Positions 34,470 to 46,500 of a stretch of DNA of 64,000 nt are shown piece after piece. Numbering within the stretch: position 1 is the first letter of the stretch; the number at the start of each line of letters is the position of its first letter. The stretch is from the NCBI GenBank assembly GCA_951812925.1, contig OX638370.1, positions 114,466,897 to 114,530,896 on the forward strand, read 5' to 3'. The notes below the pieces were generated by a model. It saw only the letters and a program-made list of their open reading frames with translations. It was not told the origin of the DNA and did not search any database. The stretch is from Calliopum simillimum (taxonomy: Eukaryota > Arthropoda > Insecta > Diptera > Lauxaniidae). The position numbers were made by a program, and so were the translations under genes.

Positions 34470-36824
34470 TGTAATGGTCCTTCTGTCTTATATCTGACTG
34501 ACGTCAGAATGAACGTCATAAAAAAAACCCAAAAATGGTCGTTTGTTGAAGCCAGAATATAACCCTAAAAGTTCTACCAGAAAAGCTCTCTGACTTCACC
34601 TAAATCAATAGTTAAATAACGTTCTTGGCATATAAAAGCTTACGGGTGTGCACATCTAGCTATGCTCTTGCTAGCTCGTCGAGTTGTCGGGGATCTTGTT
34701 TCACCTTTATACACCTAGACATTACCACATTTAATTTTATGTGCACTTTGAGGTAGAGGAGTGAAAGGAAAAGGAAATGCGATTACTTTAGAAGCAAAAA
34801 TTAAAAGAACCGGAAATTTAGGCTGAATTTAATATAGAATCTAAGTGCTACCTATAAGATAGGGTACGCATGATGTTATTGCGCCCCGTCGTCTGTACCC
34901 TCCCATCCTTGGCAATTATCGACATTGGTTTAAATTGCCCCAAAACCAAGTTTGATTATGTGATCATACCATTACCTTATTCATGCTACACCTTTACACG
35001 GGCGAAACCGAATGACTCAAAACAACATTATTTCAATTCTCAGAGAACAACTAAATTCATAATTTTATTGAGTATAACAGTTTTATGCTCATTGTATAAC
35101 ACTTAAAGTTATGCTTAGCAGAGTGCTAGGTTAATACCTGCAGAGAGCTAATAGAGATATAATAATACGCGCGAGAAACTTATTTAAAAGAAAATCGAAG
35201 AGAGTGTTTGCAAACTCATTGCAACAACAATATAATGCAAGCTTTCATCTTAACTCAATTTAAAAGTATCTGAAGTTCGATTTGAAATTTTTAAACTACA
35301 AATGTAGGGTGTTCAAAAAAAAAAAAATAGTTTACACCTCGATTGGGTCTTTATGTATAAATTATTTAAATCTTAAATATAATTAGTTTTAGAATTCATT
35401 TAGAAATTTGATATAACATTATTATTTTAAGGTATTTCAATTCAAATTTAATTTAAATATCACATCTTTATGAGGTTATGATTAAGTAATTACTAAGGAT
35501 AGATTTAGTTATACTTAATAATTTTAAACCAAATTATTATGATTTCAAGCAAGTTTAGCTAAATATTATCAATATATATTAATGATATCATTATGACTTA
35601 CAAGGTTATGTATCCATCGTGGAAATCGGTGGGCCCAGCGAAAATTCGATGCGATGTTGTTGTATTATGCATACTTAAGTTTATGGTTTAATTCAAAATT
35701 CAGTAAATCATAATAATTTAAGTAATTAATTGAGTTTTCCTTTTACAATATAAAAATATGAATTTAACTTGAGCAAATCTGTTTGAAAAATTACAAAAAA
35801 ACTTAATTACGATATAAATTTAAGGCGTGATTATCTCATTATGTTTTTAGACAAAATGAAACTAAATTTAACAAAATAAGTTTTCTCAAAAAAATTGAAA
35901 ATTTACAAAAAAAACATTTTTAAGATGAAGAACCGATAGTTGCAATTTTGATGATCTTTGCGGAATGTTGAATTTAATCAAAGGTTATTTCAATGCCAAA
36001 TTCCATGTGGACTTGAGGCCTAACCTCGAAAAATATAACGGGTTTGAGCACCCCACGGAGCCCTAAATGACGACATTTTGTCATTACAATGTGCACTGTA
36101 TTTTTAAATAAATTTCATTAAAAACTCACCAAACCCAATAAAATTATGTTCCTGGACAAATAATCCGTGATAATTTTCACTTTGAAGCGCCAATTCGTAT
36201 GTAGGGAAATCTTAAATACGGACTCTCGGAGTCTCGAATCTAGGTTTTTGCGCCTTTTATCCACGGTAGATTAAGTCAATTAATCATCAATTATTGTGGA
36301 TTAAATTCATTTAATTTAACACAATCTTAAACTTTTTAACTATGTTTTTATGAAAAATATGTATTTTTTTTAAATTTTTCTAAACACGCGTTTTCAATAT
36401 AGGTATGTATAACTACAATTTAATATTTACGAAACTTGATGTTTCTCGTATGGAGTTTTGATCAGAAAGAAAAATTCAATAAGCTAATAAAATCGACTTA
36501 GTCAAATTGTAAGTAATTTAGTACACTTACTGTAAATGTCGATATCGAAAATGCACATTGCGGAATACACATGACCATCTCGGCTTATATGTACTTTGTA
36601 TGACTTATGCGCGCAAGATCCCTACATTTCCAACTTCAATGCCCTATTTCCATAGGTTGAAATGAAATATTTATGACCAAAATATATAAGAGATTGCTTA
36701 GGAACTGAACTTTATGCCTAACATGTTTCTTAGCAAATAAATCAATGAAATTCCCATGTATTAAAATGTTACATATTATCTCAGTAACCTTAATGTCGAC
36801 TGTAGGGTTACAATCAAAAGTATG
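34470..36824 (-). repeat. Gypsy 3' LTR, larger part
   Basis: 2355 bases from the end of the 3' LTR (CCATTACA on the minus strand) to the BEL insertion point. Almost identical to 49459-51812. A 78-codon plus-strand frame (34870-35106), duplicated at 49859, exists only because the LTR is duplicated. No known domain. Confidence 0.93.
36820..36824. repeat. BEL target-site duplication, left copy (GTATG)
   Basis: GTATG directly before TGTTAATGC. The second copy is at 43365-43369 directly after CCTAACA. The intact gypsy LTR at about 51808-51812 has only one GTATG at the matching place, which confirms the empty site. Confidence 0.95.
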
Positions 36825-37138
36825 TGTTAATGCAGAAGCGTTTTTCTGCTAAGTCCAAAAAAAAGACGAGAGTTTTGGGGGATCGTGCTTACCGCGCGAG
36901 TGAAAAAATCAAACTGACTTTATTGTCTTAAAAATTACATTCAAAATTGTTGACCTTGAATTACAAATTAGAGAATGTTGGAAGTTTGAGTACAAAAAAT
37001 TCTTATGTATTGGAAATTTACAGTTAAAGTCTTTGAGATGAGTAATTTTAACATTTAAAAATAATGAAGTATCGATATGCTTTATAAAATATTGAAAAGA
37101 AATAAAAGAATGCAAATATGTTATGCGGAGACCTAACA
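36825..37138 (-). repeat. BEL 3' LTR
   Basis: 314 bases, downstream of the gag-pol stop in the element's own orientation. Contains AATAAA directly before an initiator-like TCAGTTTG (minus strand). Confidence 0.95.
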
Positions 37139-37148
37139 TCCCGGCCCC
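37139..37148 (-). promoter_or_regulatory. BEL polypurine tract
   Basis: Minus strand GGGGCCGGGA ends directly at the 3' LTR start (TGTTAGG). This is the expected place for the plus-strand primer. The two C residues make it imperfect. Confidence 0.6.
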
Positions 37149-37162
37149 GTTGAAAAGAATTT

Positions 37163-40100
37163 TTAAACAGGCAGCAAAGCGAGCTTAGTAATAGGACGCC
37201 GGATAACACCTCTCGCTGTCTGAACGTCTACGACTCTGATACGTGAATCCTTCCCCTCGATCTCATGAACTATACGACCAAGCCGCCAGCGCTGAGGTGC
37301 AACATTGTCTTCATAAAGGATTACCATGGATCCAGCCTTCACATTTGGATGATTTTGTGACCATTTGGTGCGCATTTGAAGCTCGTTGATATATTCATGC
37401 AGCCAGCGCTGCCAAAATTGTTGTTTCACGGCGGTGATGCAAGCCCATTTGTCTGTAAGTCCGATGTTATTTGAAGATACGTTACGCTCAGGGAGTGCCT
37501 TAAGTGAGCTGCCCACGAGAAAATGCGCAGGGGTCAGCGCTTCGAAGTCACTGGGATCAGATGATAACGGTGATATCGGCCTGGAATTTAGAATCGCTTC
37601 GATTTCCACTAAAGCTGTTGTAAGTTCTTCAAATGTGAACCGAGTATTCATGAAACTTCGGATGAGATGACCCTTTGCAGACTTCACCGCGGCTTCCCAT
37701 AAACCACCAAAATGTGGGGCTCTGGGAGGAATGAAGTGGAAGTTGATAAAGTTGTCAGCACAATATTTGTCGATTGTGGTCTGATTATTTGCTTTAAATA
37801 GGAAAGCCTTGAGCTCGGTTAGTTGGTTTCTTGTGCCAATAAAATTTGTGGCGTTGTCACAATATATATCAGCAGGCAGTCCCCTTCGTCCGATCATGCG
37901 TTTCAAAGCAGCTATAAATGCGTCGGTTGATAGGTCAGAAACCGCCTCAATGTGAACTGCTTTCGTTGTAAAGCAGACGAAAATCGCAATGTAGGTTTTA
38001 TTAGGGCCCTTGCCTCTAATGCGCAGGTAAGTGTTAATAGGCCCGCAGAAATCAATACCACATCGTGAGAACGGCCTTGATGGAGTTATGCGCGATTCTG
38101 GTAAATTACCCATTGTTTGCTGAAGCAACTTCGGTTTATAGCGCACGCAGTGAACACATGACCTTACAACGCGACGGGCGACCTCTCTGGCGTTGATAAC
38201 CCAACACTCCAAGCGAATAAGTGCAACCAGTGCTTTAGCACCAGCATGGTAATTCTTCAAATGTAGATGTTTGACATAACGCAGCACGAACGAAGATTTA
38301 CTCGGCAATAATATAGGGTGCTTGCGGCTCTCCGAAAGATCTGCTAGTTCAAGCCGGCCTCCAACCTTTAGAAGACTGTAACCTCCAGTACACTCAAGGA
38401 ACGGATTTAAACACTTGAGAGCACCACGTGTCGTCTTATTACTTTTCAGCAAATTGATGTCTTCAGCGAAATGTTGTTGCTGCAGGTTCCAAGCAATGCA
38501 CCAAAATGCATTTTGAAGTTCATCAGAAGTGATGGAAGTCAGCTCAAAATTATCCATATGAATATTCTTCATCTTTCGAGAGAAGCGTAGCATCCAAGCG
38601 ACGACACGCAAGCAAAAGGTGTGCGAACTGTATTTCTCAAGTGCATTAAGAAAATAATTTTCCTCGTTGGCAATAAAAAATGCAGACTTGCGTTTTTCTT
38701 TATTGATTTCTTCCAAGTCGAGAATTACACATCCACCAGTTGGCCACTTATCATGACTAGCCGCTAAGAACGATGGGCCAGTGAACCATATTGAGTTTTG
38801 AAGTTCTTTTACAGTGCAACCTCTTGAGACCACATCAGCTGGATTAGCATTCGTTGGCACGTGCCTCCATTGTACGCCTGTAGTGAGATCTTGAACCTCC
38901 GAAACTCTGTTGCCAACAAATGCAGAAAGAGTGGCAGAATGTTGTTTCAACCAATGGATCACAATCTGTGAATCAGTCCAAAGAAAAACGTTATCATTAG
39001 TGCAATTGAACAAACCTTTGACTTTAGCGTAGAGCCGAGCAAGCAGTTGTGCGCCACATAGCTCCAATTTTGGCAAAGATTGCTTCTTAGTGGGTGCCAC
39101 TCTAGACTTGGCCGTGAGCAAGTGCACGGAAATATTGCCAACTTCGTCTTCAGTGCGAACGTAGATGCAGGAACCATAAGCTCGAATGGAAGAGTCGCAA
39201 AATCCGTGAAGCTGCAACGATTTGAAGTTAGGTGCAAGGCAGTGTCTTGGAACTGTGAGCGAAGGAAGCTCTGATAAACTTTGTAGAAGATTTTGCCAAG
39301 CCAAGTGCAGGTTTTGAGGCACTGACTCATCCCATGCTAATTTGAGCAGCCACAATTCTTGAAGAATAATTTTTGCAGTAATAATTAGCGGAGCAACAAG
39401 TCCTAGTGGATCGAATAGAGACGATGCGATGGAAAGTATTGTTCTTTTTGTAACGTGGCCATTGCTGATTTGCTTTGGTTCAAATGAGAATAAAAATGTG
39501 TCTCGCTTTTGGTCCCATTTGATACCTAACGCGCTAGTTATAGAGCCATTTTCAATGTTAAGATTTTTTATGGTTTTATCATCCATGAATTGACTATGGT
39601 TGGAGTGCCATTTATCGAGTTGAAAACACCCTTTTTTCAAAACTTCAGTTACCTCATGCTTTATGCGAGAAAGTTGCTTCAGAGTGTCAGCGCCACACAA
39701 TAGGTCATCGACGTAGAACGATGATTTGATGACTTCTGCTCCTAGAGGAAACTGCTGCAAATACTGTTCTGCCACATAGCTAAGGCTCCGTACTGCAAGA
39801 TAAGGAGCAGCTGCTGTTCCATATGTAACGGTGTTCAATGCATAAGTGCGTATGTTTTCTTCTGGTGATGTTCTCCACAAAATATATTGGAAACGACGAT
39901 CTTCTGGAGCTACGAGCACTTGCCGGTACATTTTTACGATGTCTGCAGTTATGGCGTATCTGAAGAGACGAAAGCGAAGTAGCAGCATGAATAATTCCGG
40001 TTGTATCGTAGGACCCACCATTAGTAAGTCGTTGAGTGACAGCTGTGAACTTGTTCGGCACGATGCGTCAAACACGACGCGTAGCTTCGTCGAGGTACTA

Positions 40101-42262
40101 GATGGTCTATGGACGCAGTGGTGTGGGACATAAAAATGAGGCTCATCTAAATTTGGATTCGTCACAACACTCATATGCCCCAGCTTCTCATACTCAGCTA
40201 AAAATGCAACATACTGATCCTTTAAATCAGGCGCTCGGGATAATCGACGCTCTTGCGCTAAAAACCTTTTCATCGCTGTAGGATATGATGTTCCGAGGCG
40301 ATCGGGGTTATCCTTAAATGGCAGCCGGACCATGACCCTGCCAGTTGAATCACTAGAAACGGTTTCCATGAACACAAGCTCACAACTTTTCTGCTCACAA
40401 GTCCTGACTTCTACGGGGGGTGAAACATCGTCGAGTTTCCACAAATGTTCCAAATTTTCATCGATAGATTCTTCAGTTGAAAGTAGACAAATCGAAGACG
40501 AAGTGGTGGGGTGCATCTTATATCGTCCAGATACAACCCATCCCAGCAGCGTTTTTTGCAAAGTAGGCAAATTTGGTCCAAGCTTAATTTGGCCAACAGC
40601 AAGAATATCGAAGAAGCTCTCCGTCCCTAAGAGTAGGTCGATTCGTCGAGATTTAAAGAAATTTTCATCAGCGAGTTCAATGTTAGAAGGAAGCTTCCAC
40701 GATGATACTTCAATTTCAGCTTCTGGTTGGTATGCGATGTGCGAAGTGATGCAAAATGATAGTGGGAGTTGAAGCCCAGTGTTGCGAGATTTGATCGTAG
40801 TCGATGCGCTGTACTTTATATTCGTTGATGAATTTCCAATGCCATGAATTTCCATGTTTTGTTTTCTACGGGGTAAACGCAAACATTGTGAAAATTCGTC
40901 GGTAATAAAATTTACCTGAGAGCACGAGTCTAGCAACGCTCTTCCTAGTTTATAGCCACCACCAGCATCTCGTACTAAAACCATTGCAGTAGCTAAAATG
41001 ATGTGATCAAGTGAAGATCCTTCCAAATGAGTATGAACTGCTGCACCATTTGGTGTAAATTCTGTAGCAGCTGATGATAATCCAGGCGACGTGTTCGATG
41101 AAGATTGTTGATGTCGATGCAAAAGACTGTGATGCTTTTGAGAACAAGTTTTGCATTTAAATGGTGACGGACATTTTGACAGTTGATGACCTTTGCCGAG
41201 ACAGTTAATGCAAAGGTTTATTTTCTTTGCAGTTTCGTGCCGTTGAACAGGATCCATAGCCTTAAACTGTGAGCAGTAGCCGAGTTTGTGATCGCTACTA
41301 GAACATAATTGGCAGACTGGCTTTGTACAAGCAAATGTGTACCCTTGCTTTTTATTTTTATTTTTTGACGATTTGTCACTGCTACTGCGTTCAGAACTAT
41401 GATCATGAGTTTGAATTGATCCTAAGTACTGAGAATGTCTCTCAAGAAGTTCAGCACAAGTAGACCATGTTGGCAGCTTTTTAAAGTCGAGTGACTCGTT
41501 CCATTTTTCCTTTGTTTGAACGTCGACTTTATCTATAACAAGATAGATGAGCATTGCTTGAGATATTTCTTTTTCCGTTCCCAAGGACAGCAATGAATCA
41601 TATAACGCTGAAGCATTGTCAACCAAGCTACGAAGATGGTTAGCATTTGGTTTTCGTACCGATGGTAGTTCGAAAAGTGAAGCGATGTTTTCCAAAAAAA
41701 TTAATGTACTGTTGTCGTACCTCGCCTTCAATCTAGCCAACGCCTTGGGATAGTTCTCGTGAGTGACTTGAAAAGCTTTCACAGTTTCAAGCGCTTGTCC
41801 CTGAAGGCAGTTGATTAGGTGGTTGAATTTTTCAAGATTGGTTAAGCTGGCTTCACCATCAATCAATTGCTGAAATGAACTTAAAAAGTTTTTAAATTCA
41901 GAATATTGTCCACTGAATGATGGTAATTTTAGTTTCGGCAACTTGTAATGAGATGAAGCCATTAAACAAGACGGATCAGCGACTGTTGAGTTGTGTAAAC
42001 TGCTATTCAAATGGGTTTGAATGATTATTTCCGTTGCGACATAAAGCTCCTCAATGGCGGGTCGCCCCTGATCTTCAGTATCTAGTTTTTCAATTTTTGT
42101 TTGAAGACTGAAAATCTCCTTGGAATAAAATTCAAAAAGTTTTGAACGGCACTTTACTTCCGCTGAAGTAATTGATTTTGCTTCGCCTTCCATGCTTTCT
42201 TTAATGCGAGTAATGCTGTTGATTACATTTTTTCGCTGTAGTTTAAGTTCATCTAACGACAT
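37163..42262 (-). CDS. gag-pol: BEL/Pao Gag-Pol polyprotein
   Basis: Single 1699-codon frame. The frame is open further upstream to 42358, but the first ATG is at 42262 (MSLDELKLQRK). In order: coiled N-terminus; DUF1759-type capsid region starting LPKLKLPSFSG (about 106); zinc knuckle CINCLGKGHQLSKC (about 348) with a second Cys/His cluster; DUF1758 aspartic protease with LLDSCSQ (about 441); reverse transcriptase with VVFDAS (about 727) and YVDD (about 848); RNase H-like GFCDSS and LWTDSQ; integrase zinc domain with HLHLKNYHAG...CVHC; integrase core with GIDFCGP, CDNATNF and LWEAAVK (D, D, E, about 1400-1520); C-terminal DUF5641 block with WRLGRI. The protease has DSC rather than DSG. All catalytic residues that I can place in RT and integrase are present, so the enzyme may be active. 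Confidence 0.96.
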   Translation of the reverse strand: MSLDELKLQRKNVINSITRIKESMEGEAKSITSAEVKCRSKLFEFYSKEIFSLQTKIEKLDTEDQGRPAIEELYVATEIIIQTHLNSSLHNSTVADPSCLMASSHYKLPKLKLPSFSGQYSEFKNFLSSFQQLIDGEASLTNLEKFNHLINCLQGQALETVKAFQVTHENYPKALARLKARYDNSTLIFLENIASLFELPSVRKPNANHLRSLVDNASALYDSLLSLGTEKEISQAMLIYLVIDKVDVQTKEKWNESLDFKKLPTWSTCAELLERHSQYLGSIQTHDHSSERSSSDKSSKNKNKKQGYTFACTKPVCQLCSSSDHKLGYCSQFKAMDPVQRHETAKKINLCINCLGKGHQLSKCPSPFKCKTCSQKHHSLLHRHQQSSSNTSPGLSSAATEFTPNGAAVHTHLEGSSLDHIILATAMVLVRDAGGGYKLGRALLDSCSQVNFITDEFSQCLRLPRRKQNMEIHGIGNSSTNIKYSASTTIKSRNTGLQLPLSFCITSHIAYQPEAEIEVSSWKLPSNIELADENFFKSRRIDLLLGTESFFDILAVGQIKLGPNLPTLQKTLLGWVVSGRYKMHPTTSSSICLLSTEESIDENLEHLWKLDDVSPPVEVRTCEQKSCELVFMETVSSDSTGRVMVRLPFKDNPDRLGTSYPTAMKRFLAQERRLSRAPDLKDQYVAFLAEYEKLGHMSVVTNPNLDEPHFYVPHHCVHRPSSTSTKLRVVFDASCRTSSQLSLNDLLMVGPTIQPELFMLLLRFRLFRYAITADIVKMYRQVLVAPEDRRFQYILWRTSPEENIRTYALNTVTYGTAAAPYLAVRSLSYVAEQYLQQFPLGAEVIKSSFYVDDLLCGADTLKQLSRIKHEVTEVLKKGCFQLDKWHSNHSQFMDDKTIKNLNIENGSITSALGIKWDQKRDTFLFSFEPKQISNGHVTKRTILSIASSLFDPLGLVAPLIITAKIILQELWLLKLAWDESVPQNLHLAWQNLLQSLSELPSLTVPRHCLAPNFKSLQLHGFCDSSIRAYGSCIYVRTEDEVGNISVHLLTAKSRVAPTKKQSLPKLELCGAQLLARLYAKVKGLFNCTNDNVFLWTDSQIVIHWLKQHSATLSAFVGNRVSEVQDLTTGVQWRHVPTNANPADVVSRGCTVKELQNSIWFTGPSFLAASHDKWPTGGCVILDLEEINKEKRKSAFFIANEENYFLNALEKYSSHTFCLRVVAWMLRFSRKMKNIHMDNFELTSITSDELQNAFWCIAWNLQQQHFAEDINLLKSNKTTRGALKCLNPFLECTGGYSLLKVGGRLELADLSESRKHPILLPSKSSFVLRYVKHLHLKNYHAGAKALVALIRLECWVINAREVARRVVRSCVHCVRYKPKLLQQTMGNLPESRITPSRPFSRCGIDFCGPINTYLRIRGKGPNKTYIAIFVCFTTKAVHIEAVSDLSTDAFIAALKRMIGRRGLPADIYCDNATNFIGTRNQLTELKAFLFKANNQTTIDKYCADNFINFHFIPPRAPHFGGLWEAAVKSAKGHLIRSFMNTRFTFEELTTALVEIEAILNSRPISPLSSDPSDFEALTPAHFLVGSSLKALPERNVSSNNIGLTDKWACITAVKQQFWQRWLHEYINELQMRTKWSQNHPNVKAGSMVILYEDNVAPQRWRLGRIVHEIEGKDSRIRVVDVQTARGVIRRPITKLALLPV

Positions 42263-43029
42263 ACTGAAAAGCGAATTATTTTGCAGCGATTTCCAACGAT
42301 GAGACAAACTAATGCGATGTCCGACCAAGTGTAGCGCAACACGCGAAAATATGTGCAAAAATAATGCGATTGCTTTTGATGGAAAAGCACAAAGAGCGAA
42401 GTGAGAAGAAATTAAATTTCACTCACTGATGTTGATTTGAAGCAAACGCAAATGCAAAAATACAAACGCAACCAAAAAACAATGAGTGAAATGCGTTTAT
42501 GTGTGTGCGTACGCTTCGACGAAAAGAAATTCTTGAGACGACGATGTCAGCTGCGCTGCTCAGATTTGCTGGTTCAAACGAAGCCAACGATGATGATCAA
42601 GAACAAGAGATGATGAGTGTCTCAGCCGACGTGAGAACTGCGAAACGATTGCAAGCAACTTATGGGCAAGTGTGCAAGCAGCGAAAATTTACAACAAAAG
42701 AACAGCGACGCGTTCAGTAAACGGCGCTCGGAGATGAATGTCAACTGACGTTATAAACTGCGAGACGATTGCGTGCAGCTTATGTGCAGGCAGCGAAAAT
42801 TTTACAAAAAAAATGATCGACGACGCGTTTGATACACGACGCACGAAGACGATTGAAATTTAACCCGAACAACGGATGCGAAAGCAGCGTATATGAATGC
42901 CACTGCAACTGCGAAGAAATTTCGCGACGCACAAATTTTATGATTTTTGTTAAATTTCACGCACAAATTTAAATTTTTTTTTAAATTTAATAAATTTATT
43001 ATTTATTTAAACGAGTTAAGCACAATCAT
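42263..43029 (-). other. BEL 5' leader with duplicated segment
   Basis: Untranslated leader between primer binding site and gag. Two degenerate copies of a ~118-base segment: GACGTGAGAACTGCGAAACG with GCAGCGAAAATTTACA (about 42629) and GACGTTATAAACTGCGAGAC with GCAGCGAAAATTTTACA (about 42748). GACGACG and ACGACGC words recur. A plus-strand frame at 42499-42720 is a by-product. Packaging or regulatory roles are possible but unproven. Confidence 0.6.
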
Positions 43030-43047
43030 GCCCCACGTTGGGCGCCA
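43030..43047 (-). promoter_or_regulatory. BEL primer binding site, tRNA-Lys(CUU)
   Basis: Minus strand TGGCGCCCAACGTGGGGC, three bases after the 5' LTR. Complementary to the 3' end of metazoan tRNA-Lys(CUU), the Lys1,2 isoacceptor. The same 18 bases serve the surrounding gypsy element. Confidence 0.9.
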
Positions 43048-43050
43048 AAA

Positions 43051-43364
43051 TGTTAATGCAGAAGCGTTTTTCTGCTAAGTCCAAAAAAAAGACGAGAGTT
43101 TTGGGGGATCGTGCTTACCGCGCGAGTGAAAAAATCAAACTGACTTTATTGTCTTAAAAATTACATTCAAAATTGTTGACCTTGAATTACAAATTAGAGA
43201 ATGTTGGAAGTTTGAGTACAAAAAATTCTTATGTATTGGAAATTTACAGTTAAAGTCTTTGAGATGAGTAATTTTAACATTTAAAAATAATGAAGTATCG
43301 ATATGCTTTATAAAATATTGAAAAGAAATAAAAGAATGCAAATATGTTATGCGGAGACCTAACA
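43051..43364 (-). repeat. BEL 5' LTR
   Basis: 314 bases, identical by eye to 36825-37138. Confidence 0.95.
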
Positions 43365-43369
43365 GTATG

Positions 43370-43522
43370 CACAATAAAATCGAACGGATTATTGTGACCG
43401 TATACGTATATATATATTAAGCCATAAGCTTAGTGTAAAGTAAAATAACTCAATGCGGGAGTTTCCATGCAAATGGGTAGTAAAAAAAACAACGATATAA
43501 AAAAAACTAATTGGCCATTACA
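43370..43522 (-). repeat. Gypsy 3' LTR, smaller part
   Basis: The 153 bases of the 3' LTR that lie on the other side of the BEL insertion, ending (plus strand) in TTGGCCATTACA. They match 51813-51965. The adjoining internal sequence (minus strand ...CACATTACCTGCTT) is pyrimidine-rich, not a polypurine tract. Confidence 0.93.
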
Positions 43523-43585
43523 AAGCAGGTAATGTGGAATAGAAAATTATAATTTTTATGGATACATTAGCTGAAAAGGACAATC

Positions 43586-46500
43586 TTACTTTGAATGTTT
43601 CTTTTGAACGTCTTTGGCGTGATAAATGCCTAATATTTTACCTTTGTAATCCATTAGCTCATAATATACAGAACCAACTTTGCGCTTCACTGTAGCTTTA
43701 ATGAAAGTTTGTGCCAACTTAGCATTGAATTTTTTTATGTGGCTGCTTTGCACGAAATTTCTAGCAAAGACTTCTTCACCAATTTTAAAGTCAATATTTC
43801 GTGATCGCAAATTGTAACGCTTTGCATTATTTTCGAATGATTTAGACATATTTTCTTTAGCCCTTTGACGAATCACTGTCATCATGTCGGGGTATTTTAT
43901 GGCCGTATTTTCGTTATTCAAATTAAGTTTACGCAATAGATTAAAATCTTTACCATGCAGAACCATGTTTTGACCAAAAAGAAGAAAGTAAGGTGAAAAA
44001 CCTGTGCTTTGGTGAACTGTGCTACGAAGTGCGCAAGTGATCTCACTAATGTGTAAGTCCCAAGTAGAATGGTCTTTTTCTATGTAAGCGCGTATAGCCG
44101 CAATTACTGATCTATTGACCCTTTCTGACGAATTGGCTTGCGGTGAGTATATCGCCGTGCACATATGCGAGACACCAAAACGCGTTAGAAAAGATTCAAA
44201 TAACCCGGATTTAAATTGTGTGCCGTTATCAGTTAAAATAACTTCAGGTACACCAAAAGTATAAAAGATTTCTTCTTCTAGGTATTTGCAAATAACATTC
44301 GAATGAAATTTTTTCAGTGGCTTAAGAAAGTGAAACTTTGATAGATGATCTACTACAATGAGTAATCCAATATGCCCTGTTTTAGACCGTGGGTATGGTC
44401 CTAAAATATCGATAAATAATTTTTGAAATTGTCGATCAGAGGTCATTGGTCGTCCCATTGGTGTGCGAAGAACTAAATTCGTACTTTTTGTACAACGACA
44501 AGTGTCGCAGTTTTTAACATATTCTTTTATCTGTGCAGCCATTCCAGGCCAAAATAAATATCGTTTGAGTTTATCTATAGTTTTAGCAGAACCACAGTGA
44601 GCTGATAGAGGAGGATTATGAGATCGAAAAAGTACATCCGGAACCAAAGCGTTTGGAACCCAGAGCTTCCAAGATTCATTTTCTTGTTCAGACTCGCCAG
44701 TAGAGTGTTCAGTCCGTTTATAGACATAATTATCCACAATTTTCAAATCGGGGAGTTTGTGCTGATTTTCTGTAATTCTTGATTTGAGTTCTACATATTC
44801 TGGAGAATCAAAGTGTTCTGAATTGAGATCAATAATTGGACCAATATCTTGAAGTTCAGATAGCTCTGCTTCAGGCCGTCTTGAAAGTGTGTCGGCCACT
44901 ATATTTTGTGTTCCTCGTCTATGTTGAATAGTAAAAGTAAAACCTTGCAATTTCAATGCCCACCTAGCTAGTCGACCGGATAAATCTTTTTGCCGCATTA
45001 ACCATTGTAGGCTGGCGTGATCCGTAATCACAGTAAAATCTTGGCCTTCAATGTAAGACCGAAACTTCTTTATCCCTTGGATAACCGCTAGGCATTCTAA
45101 TTCGGTAACCGAATAATTTCTTTGCGATTTAGTTAACTTGGTGGACATGAACGCAATAGGCAGTTCGATACCATCATCATTCACCTGTGCTAATACACAG
45201 CCTAAACCAATCATGCTAGCATCACACTGCAATAAAAAGGGTTTTTCAAAGTTTGTCATGACAAGAATCGGAGCAGTGGTTAACAGACATTTAAGGTTAT
45301 CGAAAGCTATTTGAGCTTCAGAATTCCATTGAAAAGTTTTGCTTTTCTTTAGTAATTCTGTAAGCGGAAAAGTAACAGTAGCGAAATTATCAATGAATCT
45401 CCTGTACCACCCAGCTAAGCCTAAAAAGCTTCTTAACTGTTTGACGGTTGATGGTACAGGAAATTCTTTGATGGCTGAAACCTTATCTGGATCAGTTTTT
45501 ATTTGGCCTTGGCCTATGATAAAACCCAGATACTTTACTTCAGTCATGCAAAATTTTGACTTCGAAATATTCAAAGTTAGATTTGCTTTACGCAAATACA
45601 AAGCTACTTCTTGTAAAAGCATTAAATGTGAATCAAAATCTTCGGATAGAATGAGAAGATCATCTAAATAAATAAAAACACGATCTCTTAAATTGACAGG
45701 AAGAACCTTATCCATCAGTTTACACAGAGTTTGAGCCGCGTTGCACAACCCGAACGGCATTACTTTATATTGGTAAAGTGGCCGATTAGGAATTGTGAAC
45801 GCTGTCACTTGGCGAGATTTTTCCTCAAGGGGGATTTGCCAAAATGCGTGCTTCATATCTAAGCCAGAAATAAAACGTGCAGGTGGAAGGCGACTCATGA
45901 TTCCATCGATATGGGGAAGAGGATAAGCATCCTTAACCGTATGCTTATTCACTTCTCTCGAATCAAGGCATAAACGATTTTTGTTGTTCTTGCGAACTAA
46001 AACACAATTACTACTCCAAGGACTTGAGGATTCTTCAATGACGTCTAGGGCTAGCATGTGATCAACCTCAGTAAACATGAGCTTTTCAACTGCTGGTGAC
46101 ACAGAAAAGTGTCTTTGTTTCACAGGCTTTGCAGTGCCTATGTCTATGACATGTTCGAGGAGACTTGTTTTACCGAGCCCTTCTCTTTCAAAAGAGGGAA
46201 AAACATCTATCACAGCTCTCAGTCTTTTAGATTGATCACTGCTAAGAATATGCATTTTAGGTTCTTCAAATGGTAAATCTTCTTTACCGACATCAAGTTC
46301 AGAAATAGTTCCAAAACTTTTAACTAATGTATCTACTAAGCCGAATTCTTGCCAAAAATCCATTCCTAGATAGATATTTTGCTGTAAGCTTGGAATAACG
46401 AAAAGTTCTAATATTTTTGTGACATTTTTATAAGTCAACAAAGTTGAAATTTTCCCCACTACGCGACAAGAACTGCCATCAGCCGTTTTTACTATTCCTG

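Larger units (their letters stand above)
36825..43364 (-). mobile_element. BEL/Pao LTR retrotransposon nested in the gypsy LTR
   Basis: 6540-base element with 314-base LTRs that look identical (36825-37138 and 43051-43364), TGTTA...TAACA ends, 5-base GTATG target duplication, tRNA-Lys primer binding site at 43030-43047, a polypurine tract at 37139-37148, and one uninterrupted gag-pol frame. Same orientation as its host. Intact frame plus identical LTRs imply a very recent insertion of a possibly autonomous copy. Confidence 0.96.

Noticed and set aside
34870..35106. 78-codon plus-strand frame found twice, identically (also 49859-50095)
   Set aside because: Identity is explained by LTR duplication, not by coding selection. 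No domain is visible and it is antisense to the element.
37386..40772. Plus-strand frames inside the BEL gag-pol region
   Set aside because: Antisense shadows of the long minus-strand frame.
43523..43585. Search for an env gene after gypsy pol
   Set aside because: Only 63 bases remain before the 3' LTR, and the LTR has no long frame on the sense strand.
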